A DNA stretch of 64,000 nucleotides, taken from positions 1-64,000 of the forward strand of contig JAZAYU010000869.1 in the NCBI GenBank assembly GCA_038501625.1. The letters are read 5' to 3'. A program made the position numbers and the translations under genes. Under the pieces are notes generated by a model that searched no databases, had not been told where the DNA came from, and saw only the letters and a list, made by a program, of their open reading frames with translations. Numbering within the stretch: position 1 is the first letter of the stretch; the number at the start of each line of letters is the position of its first letter. This DNA comes from Corbicula japonica. Lineage: Eukaryota; Mollusca; Bivalvia; Venerida; Cyrenidae. Of this stretch, positions 11,559-21,252 are shown in pieces.

Positions 11559-11684
11559 CATTTCTGGAATTCTTTCTCCCAGTTGACCATGACAGCTACA
11601 GGAAGCACTATTAGCACACACTTGATTTTCTGCATGTCAAACATTCCCGAGAGAAAACCGATCACCTGGATAGTCTTTCCCAGT
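11559..11684 (-). CDS. ERCC6L-like: ERCC6L-like SNF2 ATPase, exon 4: Walker A and motif Ia
   Basis: Together with the last two bases of exon 3 it encodes GLGKTIQVIGFLSGMFD, so the ATP-binding loop DDMGLGKT spans the exon 3/4 junction. It continues with VLIVLPVAVMVNWEKEF, the motif Ia region. FLSGMFD is characteristic of ERCC6L. Splice sites are tttcag before 11684 and gtgagt from 11558. Confidence 0.95.
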
Positions 11685-12147
11685 CTGAAATAATTTACTT
11701 CACATTTATTAGTATAAACAAAGTACATGAAAATAGTTAGATTCTTTGTTCACAAACACAGTCTTCACTTTTAAATTAAAACCCCTTTCATAACATTTTT
11801 TTTTAAATTCATTATGTCACCTTACTTAGATTACTGTCTTCAATTATCTCCACTCATTACACAGTATGGGAATGCTATTCTTATCCTGAAAACAATGGAG
11901 TTTGCATAAAACAGGATGCATTGCTAAGGACAACATTTATATCGAATAATTTGAATGCATCAGATTCTCCAAGTTAAAGTACAGTTCAAAATTACATTAA
12001 AAAAAAAACAGTAACCTTGACCTTGAACCCAGTCCTGGTTTTATTTATGATATGAGAAGTAAAATGCGTCTTTACTATCTCCTGTACAGGTCCTCACACC
12101 CTGACCTCCTAGAGTGCCTTGTTTCCTCTTCCTATACAGGTACTCAC
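11685..12147 (-). other. ERCC6L-like intron 3
   Basis: This 463-bp GT-AG intron has the exon-3 tail copies at its 5' end (12060-12147). The remainder is AT-rich without other features. Confidence 0.75.
12060..12147 (-). repeat. Degenerate tandem copies of the exon 3 3' end
   Basis: Reading the minus strand, exon 3 ends LYRRKKGGILGDDMG plus donor. About 56 bp further on, a similar stretch reads LYRKRKQGTLGGQG and is again followed by gtgag, and a third partial copy (ctgtacaggagatag) follows near 12072-12090. This looks like a tandem duplication that includes the splice donor and has since decayed. Confidence 0.6.
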
Positions 12148-12335
12148 CCCATGTCATCCCCAAGAATGCCTCCCTTTTTCCTCCTGTATAGGTCCCAGAG
12201 CCAGAGAATGCCTTCCTGCTGATGACTGTACAGGCTATTGTACAGGTCCTTGTAGATGTAGAACCCTTTTCCCATATGAACCGAGCCACAGTCCTCCTCC
12301 TCCTCAGAGTCATCAGCGTGAGCCTTCAGGTAATC
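12148..12335 (-). CDS. ERCC6L-like: ERCC6L-like SNF2 ATPase, exon 3: Q-motif region
   Basis: The exon encodes DYLKAHADDSEEEEDC, then LYSHQQEGILWLWDLYRR, KKGGILGDDMG. The acidic linker followed by 'L..HQ.EG..WL..L' and 'GGIL.DDMG' is the entry to the SNF2 ATPase. The acceptor is ttgcag (before 12335) and the donor gtgagt (from 12147), with two bases carried over to exon 4. The linker is short and acidic as in ERCC6L homologues. The 3' end of this exon has degenerate tandem copies just downstream (see 12060-12147). Confidence 0.93.
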
Positions 12336-12903
12336 CTGCAAGTTTGATCTTTACTTCTTTACTATGTAAACTTTTACTCTCTACTTCTTTAGGTTCTATC
12401 GAAATATTCCAGTGTCAGGGCTTTTTTTTCAATTCCATGGGTCAAGCCCAGATGCCCTTTAATTTTGGGGGAAAATAGTGATTTCTTCTTTAAAGGTCAA
12501 TTTACATAAAACCTGATGTAAATTTACTTTTCGGGGAAAAATGCATGATTTTAATGAAATTGTCTGAGCGGAAGGCGCCTGTAGACAATCACTTCTAAGA
12601 CAGAAAAAAAACTTTCCATCAGAAGTCCAATAGATATACTCATAATGGCCTGCCATGTTTGGTTCTAGTGGCCATCTTAAAATTGAAAGCAATTCCAAAC
12701 AAATAATCTTAAATAGCCTCAGTGAAAGGATGCTTCAGCAATCATCTGAGATGTCAGTGACTGCAACAGGGTCATTAAATTGAAAGTTTTGTACTTTACA
12801 GTTTTATTGCTCTAATATCATAGCAAAACTTATTGAAAACCTACAATTGCAAAACTTTTTCGCATATGGAGGGATTCTGGAGGGTAGGGGAAAATGCACC
12901 TAC
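12336..12903 (-). other. ERCC6L-like intron 2
   Basis: A 568-bp GT-AG intron. A 'cagggctttttttt' block at 12416 resembles the hAT-like TIR seen at 17110 and 16979, so a fragment of that family is likely here. Confidence 0.65.
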
Positions 12904-13070
12904 CTCAATTTTCTTTATTTTCTTTGCCAGTTTTTGGGTGTAACAGATGCTGAGGGCTTTTTTGTTGACTTGAAGAGCATCCTCAATCCTACCCTCACCC
13001 ACAAGCCGTTTAGCTCTAATTATCAGCTCATTGTAGCGCTCCTGATTCTCCTCACTCAGTTCTTCTTCAC
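12904..13070 (-). CDS. ERCC6L-like: ERCC6L-like SNF2 ATPase, exon 2: N-terminal TPR-like unit
   Basis: The exon encodes EEELSEENQERYNELI and AKRLVGEGRIEDALQ, then ALSICYTQKLAKKIKKIE. The pattern 'A+.L..EG.+E+AL......' is a TPR helix pair, as found N-terminal to the ATPase in ERCC6L (PICH), where it takes part in protein contacts. This helps to separate ERCC6L from ERCC6. The acceptor is ttgtag before 13070 and the donor gtaggt from 12903; it ends in phase 0. Confidence 0.9.
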
Positions 13071-13150
13071 CTACAAGAAAGTGTCATAGAAGTCTTACAA
13101 CAACATCAGCCTATGCTTTCCTCCATATATGTCTTTATATCGTGGGCAAT

Positions 13151-13298
13151 AGTGTAGATCCAGATCAGCCAGAAAATCCATGACATCTGATCAGTATCTG
13201 CACAGTTTGCTTTTTGATTCATTAGGTTTTTTTCTGGCCAAGATGCCACCATTGCAGATCCAGATCAGACAGATGTGCCAGCTGATCTAGATCTACAA
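13151..13298. repeat. Palindromic MITE-like repeat (gatccagatcag family)
   Basis: The ends tgtagatccagatcag and ctgatctagatctaca are inverted copies about 115 bp apart. Related blocks occur at 37008-37163 and 63103-63245. It lies in intron 1 of the ERCC6L-like gene. No coding capacity and no clear target duplication. Confidence 0.6.
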
Positions 13299-13611
13299 TG
13301 ATTGCACAAAAATAAAAAAGCATTTACAAGGATTAAAGGGATCAGGTTTTTTTTCCTTGTATAACAGAAGCCGAAATAAGGCATCATTTCCAGGCAAAAT
13401 AAATAACTATTTCCCCTTTCCATTACGAAAATATCCCCACCAAATTTCCACTTCAAAATAGCCAAAAGTGCATGAAAAAGTAAATTTTGATATGAAAATG
13501 ATCAGTTCTGCAGCACACAAACTTTCCCAATGTAAATTAACTGTTAAAATCCTCTCATTCTCAATTTTGTTTACAGCTGTAAAAAGAAATTGCCGGGTAA
13601 ATTTTTTTCAT

Positions 13612-13715
13612 TTCACTAGTCTAATTGTCATTGCAAGTTTGTCATTGCAAGTTTAATTGTCATTGCAAGTCTAATTGTCATTGCAAGTCTAATTGTCATT
13701 GCAAGTTTAATTGCC
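13612..13715. repeat. 22-bp minisatellite
   Basis: About five copies of 'tctaattgtcattgcaag', with shorter variants, in tandem in intron 1. A simple minisatellite. Confidence 0.85.
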
Positions 13716-13869
13716 GTTCTTAAGAATATCTAGCCACTTTTACATATTTAAATTGTGGAAGTACAAGAAATAAATCAAAAGTAGATGAACTGAATGGATT
13801 GAAAATGGTAATAACACACCAATTTCCTGCAATATAGATAGATTTTAATAACTTTTATTCATTTAACTT

Positions 13870-14740
13870 AGATAGTCAGAGGTGTAGAAATTTTTTGGAC
13901 CCACTCGCCCTGCAGGTTGAGTGAATGAGTAAGTGCAATCGCCCTTACAGAAAGTACACTCGCCCTTACATTTTAAATAAAATTTCCAAGTGTCTCTTGG
14001 TAGTCTCTCGTGACCGAGAATGACGTCTTGTTGTGTCTTAACGATGTGATTGCATATGGCTTCAAAGGTAAAAAGCAGAAGCGCAGATGCGGTTGCAGGA
14101 AGGACATGGAACACTGATCATTGGTGCAGGTTTTGCGGCTGCTTGGTGACGGCGATGGCATGCAGCAGTAAGACGTTGGAAGCGGTCAGCCTCAAAACTG
14201 GTAACTGCTCTTTTGGTTTCAGCACGCCATGCTATTCTGTCTGAGGCATCATCCTCAAGCTGTCTGGGCAGGAGGTCGGCCCACTTGTAGTATGACTTAA
14301 TGTTGTCTTTGTACCTCTTCTTTGGCTGGCCCCGATTCCGGCTGCCCGACATCAGCTCACCGTAGAACAGCTGTTTTGGGATCCTGGACCCATCCATGTG
14401 AATCACGTAGCCAGTCCAGCCTAGCTGTGCCTTAATCACCTTTGCCTCAATGCTTGTGGAGTTGGCCTTTCTCAGCACCTCAAGATTTGTTATCTTGTAT
14501 TGCCAGTGTATCTTCAAGATGTGGCGGAGGTAACGCATGTGAAACTGTTCCAGCTGCTTGATGTGCCTACGATACAGGGTCCACGTCTCACAACTGTAGA
14601 GCAACGAGGAGAGCACGACTGCATTGTACACTTTTAGCTTAGTGGACATGCGTATGTCTTTATCCAAGTGTCTACTTGTGTAAAAAACATTATCATCATT
14701 TGTATCGACATTTTGACATATAGCGGGAAAATACATGCAC
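13870..14740 (-). pseudogene. Non-LTR retrotransposon (LINE), C-terminal fragment
   Basis: The minus-strand frame at 14062-14736 encodes the end of a LINE polyprotein: 'STKLKVYNAVVLSSLLY' with 'CETWTLYRRH' (thumb region after the RT), 'LGWTGYVIHMD', and a C-terminal zinc-binding motif (CPSCNRIC). It is 5' truncated in the manner usual for LINEs; the Zn-finger end is frameshifted and read on in neighbouring frames to about 13870. No RT catalytic core is present. It is inserted in intron 1 of the ERCC6L-like gene, on the same strand. Confidence 0.85.
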
Positions 14741-15831
14741 TTGCAGCCTCGTTCTGATTTGGGAAACCCAGTGAGGATAAAAATAAATAACTGCTGTTAC
14801 CTTTACATCAGAAACGTTCCTAATACATCACAAATCGACCGAAATACCGGAAATCAAATTGTATTTTGTTAACAAAGTTAAAATATTTCATTTTCTGAAG
14901 AAAACACATGTGCATTGCTGAAAAATTTACTCACCCGGTCAAGCTAGAGTTTTGGCCGCTTCACTCGACACAACAGATCATTTACTCGCCATGGCGAGCA
15001 ATCAAGTGGAATTCTACACCTCTGAGATTAGTGCAACTTAGTCTACTAATACATTGTATACCGGTAGTTCTTTGGGAATTAAAGGCATTAAACCCCTATG
15101 ACAAGTTTTGACAGACAATGCTACAGGAACATGTTGGCAGCACAAACATACACATGTTTTTTTAGCAGTTGCTATATGGAAATGCCATGATTTTTGAATA
15201 TTATGAAAAAAAGTTCTGTTTGCTTGATTTAATGTGTGTAATTATTACATCTGTATTTGCTCTACAGTGCTTTTCATCAGGAAATTGGGAAGAGGCCCTG
15301 GCCTTTCAAATTGCGGAAATTTATGCGCGATAATTGTTCATTTTGGGAAATTTATGCGCGATGATTGTTCATTTTGGGAACACAAAATTTATTGAAATAA
15401 GGGGTACTGGAGTACAAATTATTAGAGAAATAAGCATTTTTAACATTAGTTTAATTTTTATAGCACTTTATTTTTCAGATTTTCACAATTCTATAGTATT
15501 CAGTTCTCTCTCTGAATCTGACATATACTCCAGACCCTCTTAACAGAGTATTACGTGGAGTGCGCAGTCTGAATGTTTTGGGAGTAGCATTAGGTTTAAA
15601 TTAAAAGGTTTAAATTTTAGTGGTAGTTTTGGTTGGTTCCTGTAATTTACCCAAGGACTCCTTACAAGCTGAAAAGCAAGAAGAAGCTTACAGGAAGCTG
15701 GAAGTGTTTGTCTTTAATTTGGTTTACCCAGGGTACTACAAGAAAAAGATGAATAATAGATGATGATTGAATGATGTGGATGAGAAACAAATGGTCTGAT
15801 GGGGATGAAGGATGAGGATGAAGATTGATGA

Positions 15832-16330
15832 TTATTTGTAGCACTCTGGGTTAGAAACAATGGCTACACAGCCTTGCCTTGAATAAGGCCAGGCTGTCTG
15901 CCTGAGTGATGTCCGGTGGTAGACTATTCCAGATCTTCGCCGTACGTGGGAAATATGAATGCCTATGCCCGTCAACCCTGGAGAAGGGATACTGTATCTG
16001 TGTCTCTGTGTTTTATGTATGTATTGAGGGAACTGGATCCTTACTATGTTTTGTTGGATTTTATAAAACATACATAATGATGCTACTTTACGGCGTTTTT
16101 CTAGTGTAGGTAAATTGATCTTATTTAGTAATTTGGTAATGGTGCTTGTATAACTGTAGTCATTAAAAATAAATCTAACTAAACCATTTCTACCTGATTT
16201 ATGTACTTCTTTTGCCAGGGATCCCAGACGGAGGCACAATACTCCAAACAAGGGCGAACATATGTTTTGTTCACAAGCTTCAAAGGTCAATGTCTCTTTC
16301 CTTGGCATCTTTGAATTTATCAACAAGTGA
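15832..16330 (-). pseudogene. LINE C-terminal fragment
   Basis: The minus-strand frame contains 'CLRLGSLAKEVHKSGR', 'VRFIFNDYSYTSTITKLL' and 'LPTLEKRRKVASLCMFYK'. These are the conserved blocks just before the C-terminus of LINE reverse transcriptase proteins ('a+F...DY...SS+T.+L..+..PTLe.RR....L..fyKI'). There is no RT core and the 5' end is lost in a palindrome at 16294-16380. Confidence 0.75.
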
Positions 16331-16380
16331 TACTGATCTAAATTCACTTATTGATAAATTCAAAGATGCCAAGGAAAGAG
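16294..16380. repeat. Near-perfect palindrome, 37-bp arms
   Basis: 'ctctttccttggcatc' at 16294 reappears inverted as 'gatgccaaggaaagag' ending at 16380; the arms are 37 bp with one mismatch and a 13-bp centre. It lies at the 5' edge of the LINE fragment and repeats its sequence inverted, so it may be a short inverted duplication made during insertion. Confidence 0.8.
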
Positions 16381-17109
16381 TCTTCTGTGGAAAAAAACGC
16401 CAGACTCGGAGGAAGCAACACTAACAGGTACATCTGTGGTAGAAACGAGTGTGGAACAGTGGCAGACTCTGAGGCAGCAACGTTTGAAATACTAGGGATT
16501 TCCTTGGTAGACGTTGCACCCAATGGATCGAATTTTTGTTTTTTTACTCCCTAGTCAAATAACAACTTTTGGTTTTCGTTACGTTTCAGTAATTTGCAGT
16601 AATATTTTCCGTTATGAGATGTGTTTCTGCAACCGGAAATAAACACCGATTTATCTCCCCTGAAACGGAATAAAATCCAGACTTTCAGAACGTTTGACTG
16701 AGTAAGAGTCTATCCGAACTTAACGGATTAGACTGGATTTGCATATCATGGGTACCGTGCGTTTTTCGGCTATAGTACGACAAAAATGTCAATACCAGAC
16801 AAACGCTTCTTTCGGAAATAACAATGTAAACTATTCTAGGGGGAATTTCTAAAATTTTGGGAAATCATGTCTTGCATTTTGGGAAGAAACTCCTTTCTGC
16901 CACAATTGGGAAAAAACTATATTTTTTCGGATTGGGAAGTGGCCGAATATCGGCCTCTGTTATATAAGGATGAAAAGCCCTGCTCTATCTGCAAATTATC
17001 TTCAGTTATGATTGAATTGGCCCAAAATCCTAGAATTCATCACATAAAGGGCTAACAAGCTGCTATTCAGAAAAACAAGTTGTACATGATCTACTTAAAG
17101 GGCCTTACA

Positions 17110-18002
17110 CAGGGCTTTTTCAGCCTATCTCACGGGGCCGATATTTGGCCTCGTTCCCAATCCAAAATAGCGACAATTTTTCCCAATTTCAAGAAAAAAA
17201 TTCCCAATCTCGTAAATTTATTCCCATTTTGAACCGAAACGCATTTGTCTTTAAAAATGATAAACGAGAAACTATAATATCGAGACTTTTCAAGCCCGAA
17301 TCGTTTATCAGCAATCTGTGAAAACTTCTTTCCGTGAAAAATGTATGTACTGGTGTAAAAACCGGTATTTACCGTAACGCAAGTTGAAGATAGAGCGCGG
17401 CACCCATGATTCCAGATAACTTATATCATGGTCAAATTATGGTTTGAATATTAACAGAAATTATATTTTTATTTCGTTAGCAAATGTTTTTTCGCGATAA
17501 TCATTCGACTGCGTACAAAACAGAAAGGATGAATCAAAAATGGTATGTGCAGTACCGGCTTGTATACTGACCCGCGAAAACTAGTGACGAAAATTAAAAA
17601 ATGTCGTATGATAGCAAAAGCTATGCAAAAAGGCCGTGAAAAAAAGATGCCAAGGGTACTCCAAAACTAAACTCTCTGTGGAACAAAACATCAAATGTTT
17701 CAAAAGTTCTTTCCCAGTCAGTTGATACTTGCCAAGTTTCTAAGAATCAGATGTGACGGCCATTCTACTGTATAAGTGATACATCTGTAAAGCTGTCAGA
17801 ACAAACCCTGGAAGAGATTTGTAACATTTCCAGGCACACTAAAGCAAGGCAAATCAAGCTATAGTGCAGATAAATGAATGTTGAAATTTCCCAATTTGGT
17901 TTGATTTGTTGATACTTTTTTTCCCAAATTTGACTATTACCGCGTCAAAAATTCCCAATTTGGGCAGGGGCCTTTTTCCCCAAAACCCCTGAAAAAGCCC
18001 TG
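17110..18002. mobile_element. hAT-like non-autonomous element
   Basis: The ends are cagggctttttcag and its inverted copy (17110 and 17989-18002). The interior is rich in 'ttcccaatt' motifs toward both ends. CAGGG-type ends are typical of hAT elements, but I could not find a matching 8-bp target duplication. Relatives of the end blocks occur near 12416, 15265, 16870-16982 and 21070-21200. Confidence 0.55.
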
Positions 18003-18070
18003 ATAATATAAATTTAAATCAAATTTACGAATATTGTAAAGCAACTCCAATGGAAACTTAAGCTATTTAC

Positions 18071-18131
18071 CATTTCCAGATAGATGGATATCTGATATCC
18101 CCTTACTTGTGGTATCCACACTGTTATCCAT
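18071..18131 (-). CDS. ERCC6L-like: ERCC6L-like SNF2 ATPase, exon 1 with start codon
   Basis: The ATG at 18131-18129 opens a 61-bp coding exon (MDNSVDTTSKGIS...) ending SGNG at a gtaaat donor. The final G joins the GT that begins exon 2 to make a Gly codon, so the phases fit. The short Ser/Thr-rich leader has no recognisable domain. The start is chosen because it is the only in-frame Met before a splice-compatible donor. Known role of the family: ERCC6L is a DNA translocase acting on stretched centromeric/ultrafine anaphase DNA bridges. About 265 residues are covered in this window; human ERCC6L is around 1,250 residues. Confidence 0.8.
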
Positions 18132-18194
18132 AATAGCTAGCCTTAAATATACAAGAAATAAAAATCAGAATCAAAATAAGAATCTGCATCATAA
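18132..18194 (-). promoter_or_regulatory. Presumed 5' UTR or proximal promoter of the ERCC6L-like gene
   Basis: Only 63 bp separate the start codon from the edge of a Harbinger-like MITE (18195-18833). No TATA box is obvious. Either the UTR starts inside the MITE or transcription starts within these 63 bp, or there is an upstream non-coding exon. Inference only. Confidence 0.3.
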
Positions 18195-18833
18195 GGCCTA
18201 AAAAAAAAATATGTCTGTTTCCTGTAACATCATTAAAAAAATGAGGGTCGGTAGGTAGGGTTTTTATTTATTTATTTTTGTTTTCATGCTTCAGGACTGT
18301 TAAGTAGGGGATGCAGTGACAAGTCTACAGTCAGTTTTTGAGGCATAGAAATGAGTATTTTCAGAATTTGTGATATTTGACAATCTTGCCGATATTTATG
18401 ATCGCGAAAATATGTTATGATGGAGTTACTGTGACACCGTTTCCGGTTTTGTACTCGTCAAAACTTACCAAAAATGTGGCTGTATATGTTTGGCAGTATG
18501 GTTCACAATGAACCACTTTATCAATTTCATCAATTGTCTGCGAGTTCTTTTCTGATACGACATGTTTCTGTTCGTTCTTGTTCACACACCAGCTTCGTGG
18601 CGAGTAAAGATGCCGCCATCTTACGCAATACCGGATATGGTCGTATCTAAGCAACAAAGCGGTGCTCAATAAAAAATACACACCGCGAAGGTCACGCACT
18701 ACTATTTTTTTACGGGTGAAGTACAAAACGATTTTCAACCACCGGCGAATTGATAGTCGTAAAAAAAAATCGGTCAGGGGTAAAAACGGAGGGTCGGTCG
18801 GGTTACAGGAAACAGACATATTTTTTTTAGGCC
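18195..18833. mobile_element. Harbinger-like MITE upstream of the ERCC6L-like start
   Basis: Terminal inverted repeats of at least 32 bp begin GGCCTAAAAAAAA and contain atgtctgtttcctgtaac. TAA flanks both sides (18192-18194 and 18834-18836), which fits the 3-bp TWA duplication of PIF/Harbinger elements. It is 639 bp long with no transposase. It sits 64 bp upstream of the ERCC6L-like ATG and may contribute to its promoter. Confidence 0.75.
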
Positions 18834-19090
18834 TAAGTATGATACTCAGTCTCCTAAAACATTCAATATACCATGAATTCATCAATATTTGTTGGGTACT
18901 AAATTTAATGTGTTACATGGATAGAATTTGAATGAATTTGAACTCCATAGAACTTAAACACGATTAAAGAAAACTGAAAACCAAATTATATAAAAACAAC
19001 ATAAAAATATCATTTTACAGAACACAACAAAGTTTAATGCCATATATATAGGGATTACTCTAGAACTCTAAATAGGTGGTTGCACATAAA

Positions 19091-21252
19091 CAGGTTTGGG
19101 ATCATCCAAAAGGAGCTATATAGCTTGATCGGGCTATTTAGCCAGATTGAGCTATATTAGAATGAATGAAAAACATGTTTGCATGGACTTGTGAAACCTA
19201 GACGAAAATGCGCATGCTACCTGAACTGCTGCAAGTTGGGACCTTTGTTGGGAGTTATTTACATATGACCTTTCTTACTTTTGGGTACGGCATCAGGGTT
19301 GGGCGGTAAATACCACCCCCGGTATTTACCAGTGGTATTTACCAGTATTTACCGGCCTGGAAAATACTCCCCAAAGTGGCAAATAGTGGAAAATACTGGC
19401 AAATACTACACAGATGAGTTTTTTTTGCCTTAAAATACTGTAGAAATCTAAACTTAGTTGACTGTTATTAATGTATTATCATAATAATAATAAATTACTC
19501 AGATATTTTATTTAAATTTCATATCAGGTGATCACTTTAAGCACTTAAAGGAAAAATAAATCTTAAAGAGCTGTCTTTTTTTTACATAGAACCTAAAAAT
19601 ACAGCAGGTTAGAAACTAATTCTGATCCACCTGTGCACCTGGCCATTGACACTTAACAAGCAAGGTCATAAGGTCTAGACTATTAAAACGACATGTTTCA
19701 TACAAGGGGCTGAAAAGCCAGGGCCAACAAAGGCAAAGTGTCATAATTTAATAACCTTTAAAATTTGTCAAGGTGCAAGTAAATGGTTGTGTATTTGTAC
19801 GACAGCAGAAAGCTGTCAACCTGTTGTTCTGTTACAGATATCTTAGGGGGAAAGAAGAAATTGACTGGAAGACAGGGACTTCTTTGCATCCAACGTTATT
19901 TTTTTAAATGTATTTATGTATATTTATTTTGTAAGTTGTGTACATTACTTGTTTATAATTAAACTTAACCATCTAAAATGCTGACTCCATTATTGTAAAT
20001 AATTGAATTTTGAAGTTGTCCACAATCATGATGACTAAAAGGGATACATTGTATTGTATAAATTCCATGGGTGGTCAATTCAAATGACTACTTTTTCAGT
20101 ACTTTAAAAATATTTATTTATTATGGATAAAGTGATAAAAGTGTTAAACTTAAGTATAAATATTTTGGCAATTGATGGGTAAACTTGAAATTATCTATAT
20201 GAATGCTGATATTAGGTAATGTTGTATAAATTCCAGACTGGTCAATTCATTTGACCAGTATTTGCCAGTATTTGCCAGTAAATACCGGTAAATACCACCG
20301 GCATGGAAAATACTCATATTTGCCGGCATTTTGCCAACCCTGTACGGCATGCATGCGCGCTGATCTTTGATCATCGACCTCACTTATTGTTTTTGTTAGT
20401 ATTCACTAAATTCTGACAAAATCCTCATAAATTGCTTTTACTTTTTCATTGCAGTGCATCCGGGATCCTCGGCTGTCATTCTTGGATGGGGTCAAATACA
20501 TATCACAGCTTTTGTTTAAACGAAATCTTTTGTTCTTTCTAATTAGACTACAGGGTGTTTAATAAGGCTTGCATTGTTTTTGAAAAAATACAGTAGTTTT
20601 GTTATAGCGATATAGCCATTGGCAACGAATCCCGAGTCTGAGCGATTTGAACCAATGAATGTAGGTACTGGTATCAAGCAACCTCCCATACTTTCCCCCG
20701 TAAATTGGACTGAAACTAAACTTGAATCCAGCCTTCCGACATATTTGGAAACCAAACCGAGTCCCACTCAGAAGCTATCCTTGAGTTAGCTGTAGCACAA
20801 AGACACATTGCCTCAACCTCAAACTGAATTCAGCCCCCACCTCCTGTCATTATAATTTCAAACACAGATTCATTAGATCATTTCACATTAATTGCAACCT
20901 CAAAGAAACTTTTCCTGCCAATGGAAATTATATTTCCATAGACAGGCAGTCATTGGATTGCCTGTAATTTAGTTCTGGCATAACAGTTACATCACTAAAA
21001 GCTTTCCTGTTAAGGAACCAGACCTTATGATGCTTGGAGAAGCTTAATAAAACCCCTAGTGTTTATTTACATGAATTAAGAAAAAAATCCCAATTTAGCT
21101 TATTTTGCGACTGATTGTTTTCCCAATTTCAAGATTTTACAACTTGAAAATTTCCCAATTGTAGGGGAAGGGGACCCTTTCCCCTTTGGGGAAAAAAGCA
21201 CTTAAATAGCCCGATCAAGCTATATAGCTCATTTTGGATGATCCCAAACCTG
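19091..21252. mobile_element. TIR element (CAGGTTTGGGATC ends) hosting a nested hAT
   Basis: The ends caggtttgggatcatcc and the inverted copy (21205-21252) match for about 48 bp, including 'gctatatagcttgatcggg'. ATAAA lies on both sides (19086-19090 and 21253-21257), suggesting a 5-bp duplication. The interior contains the hAT-like element 19294-20342 and a 'cccaatt' block (21070-21190) shared with other elements here. No coding sequence. Confidence 0.65.
19294..20342. mobile_element. hAT-like non-autonomous element with perfect 8-bp TSD
   Basis: It begins CAGGGTTGGGCGG and ends ...TTGCCAACCCTG, with the 8-bp TACGGCAT immediately outside both ends (19286-19293 and 20343-20350). An 8-bp duplication and CAGGGTTGG ends are diagnostic of hAT transposons. 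Subterminal regions carry many 'agtatttaccagtatttacc' motifs on both sides, likely transposase binding sites. 1,049 bp, no transposase gene. Confidence 0.92.

Larger units (their letters stand above)
15265..16982. mobile_element. Candidate TIR element with 5-bp duplication CTCTA
   Basis: The left end is cagtgcttttcatc and the right end ggatgaaaagccctg, imperfect inverted copies. CTCTA precedes the left end (15260-15264) and follows the right end (16983-16987). Both ends carry 'ttgggaa' motifs shared with the hAT-like blocks nearby. A LINE fragment (15832-16330) and a 37-bp-arm palindrome lie inside. No transposase seen. The short ends leave room for coincidence. Confidence 0.5.

Noticed and set aside
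13863..14244. Cys-rich minus-strand frame near a LINE tail
   Set aside because: The CTFCKGDC motif is at the decayed end of the LINE and has no independent support.
17110..18002. Target duplication for the CAGGGCTTTTTCAG element
   Set aside because: The eight bases on each side (gccttaca and ataatata) do not match, so no duplication is claimed.
20543..20767. A 74-residue minus-strand frame
   Set aside because: No family similarity and no splice context; it lies inside a non-autonomous TIR element.
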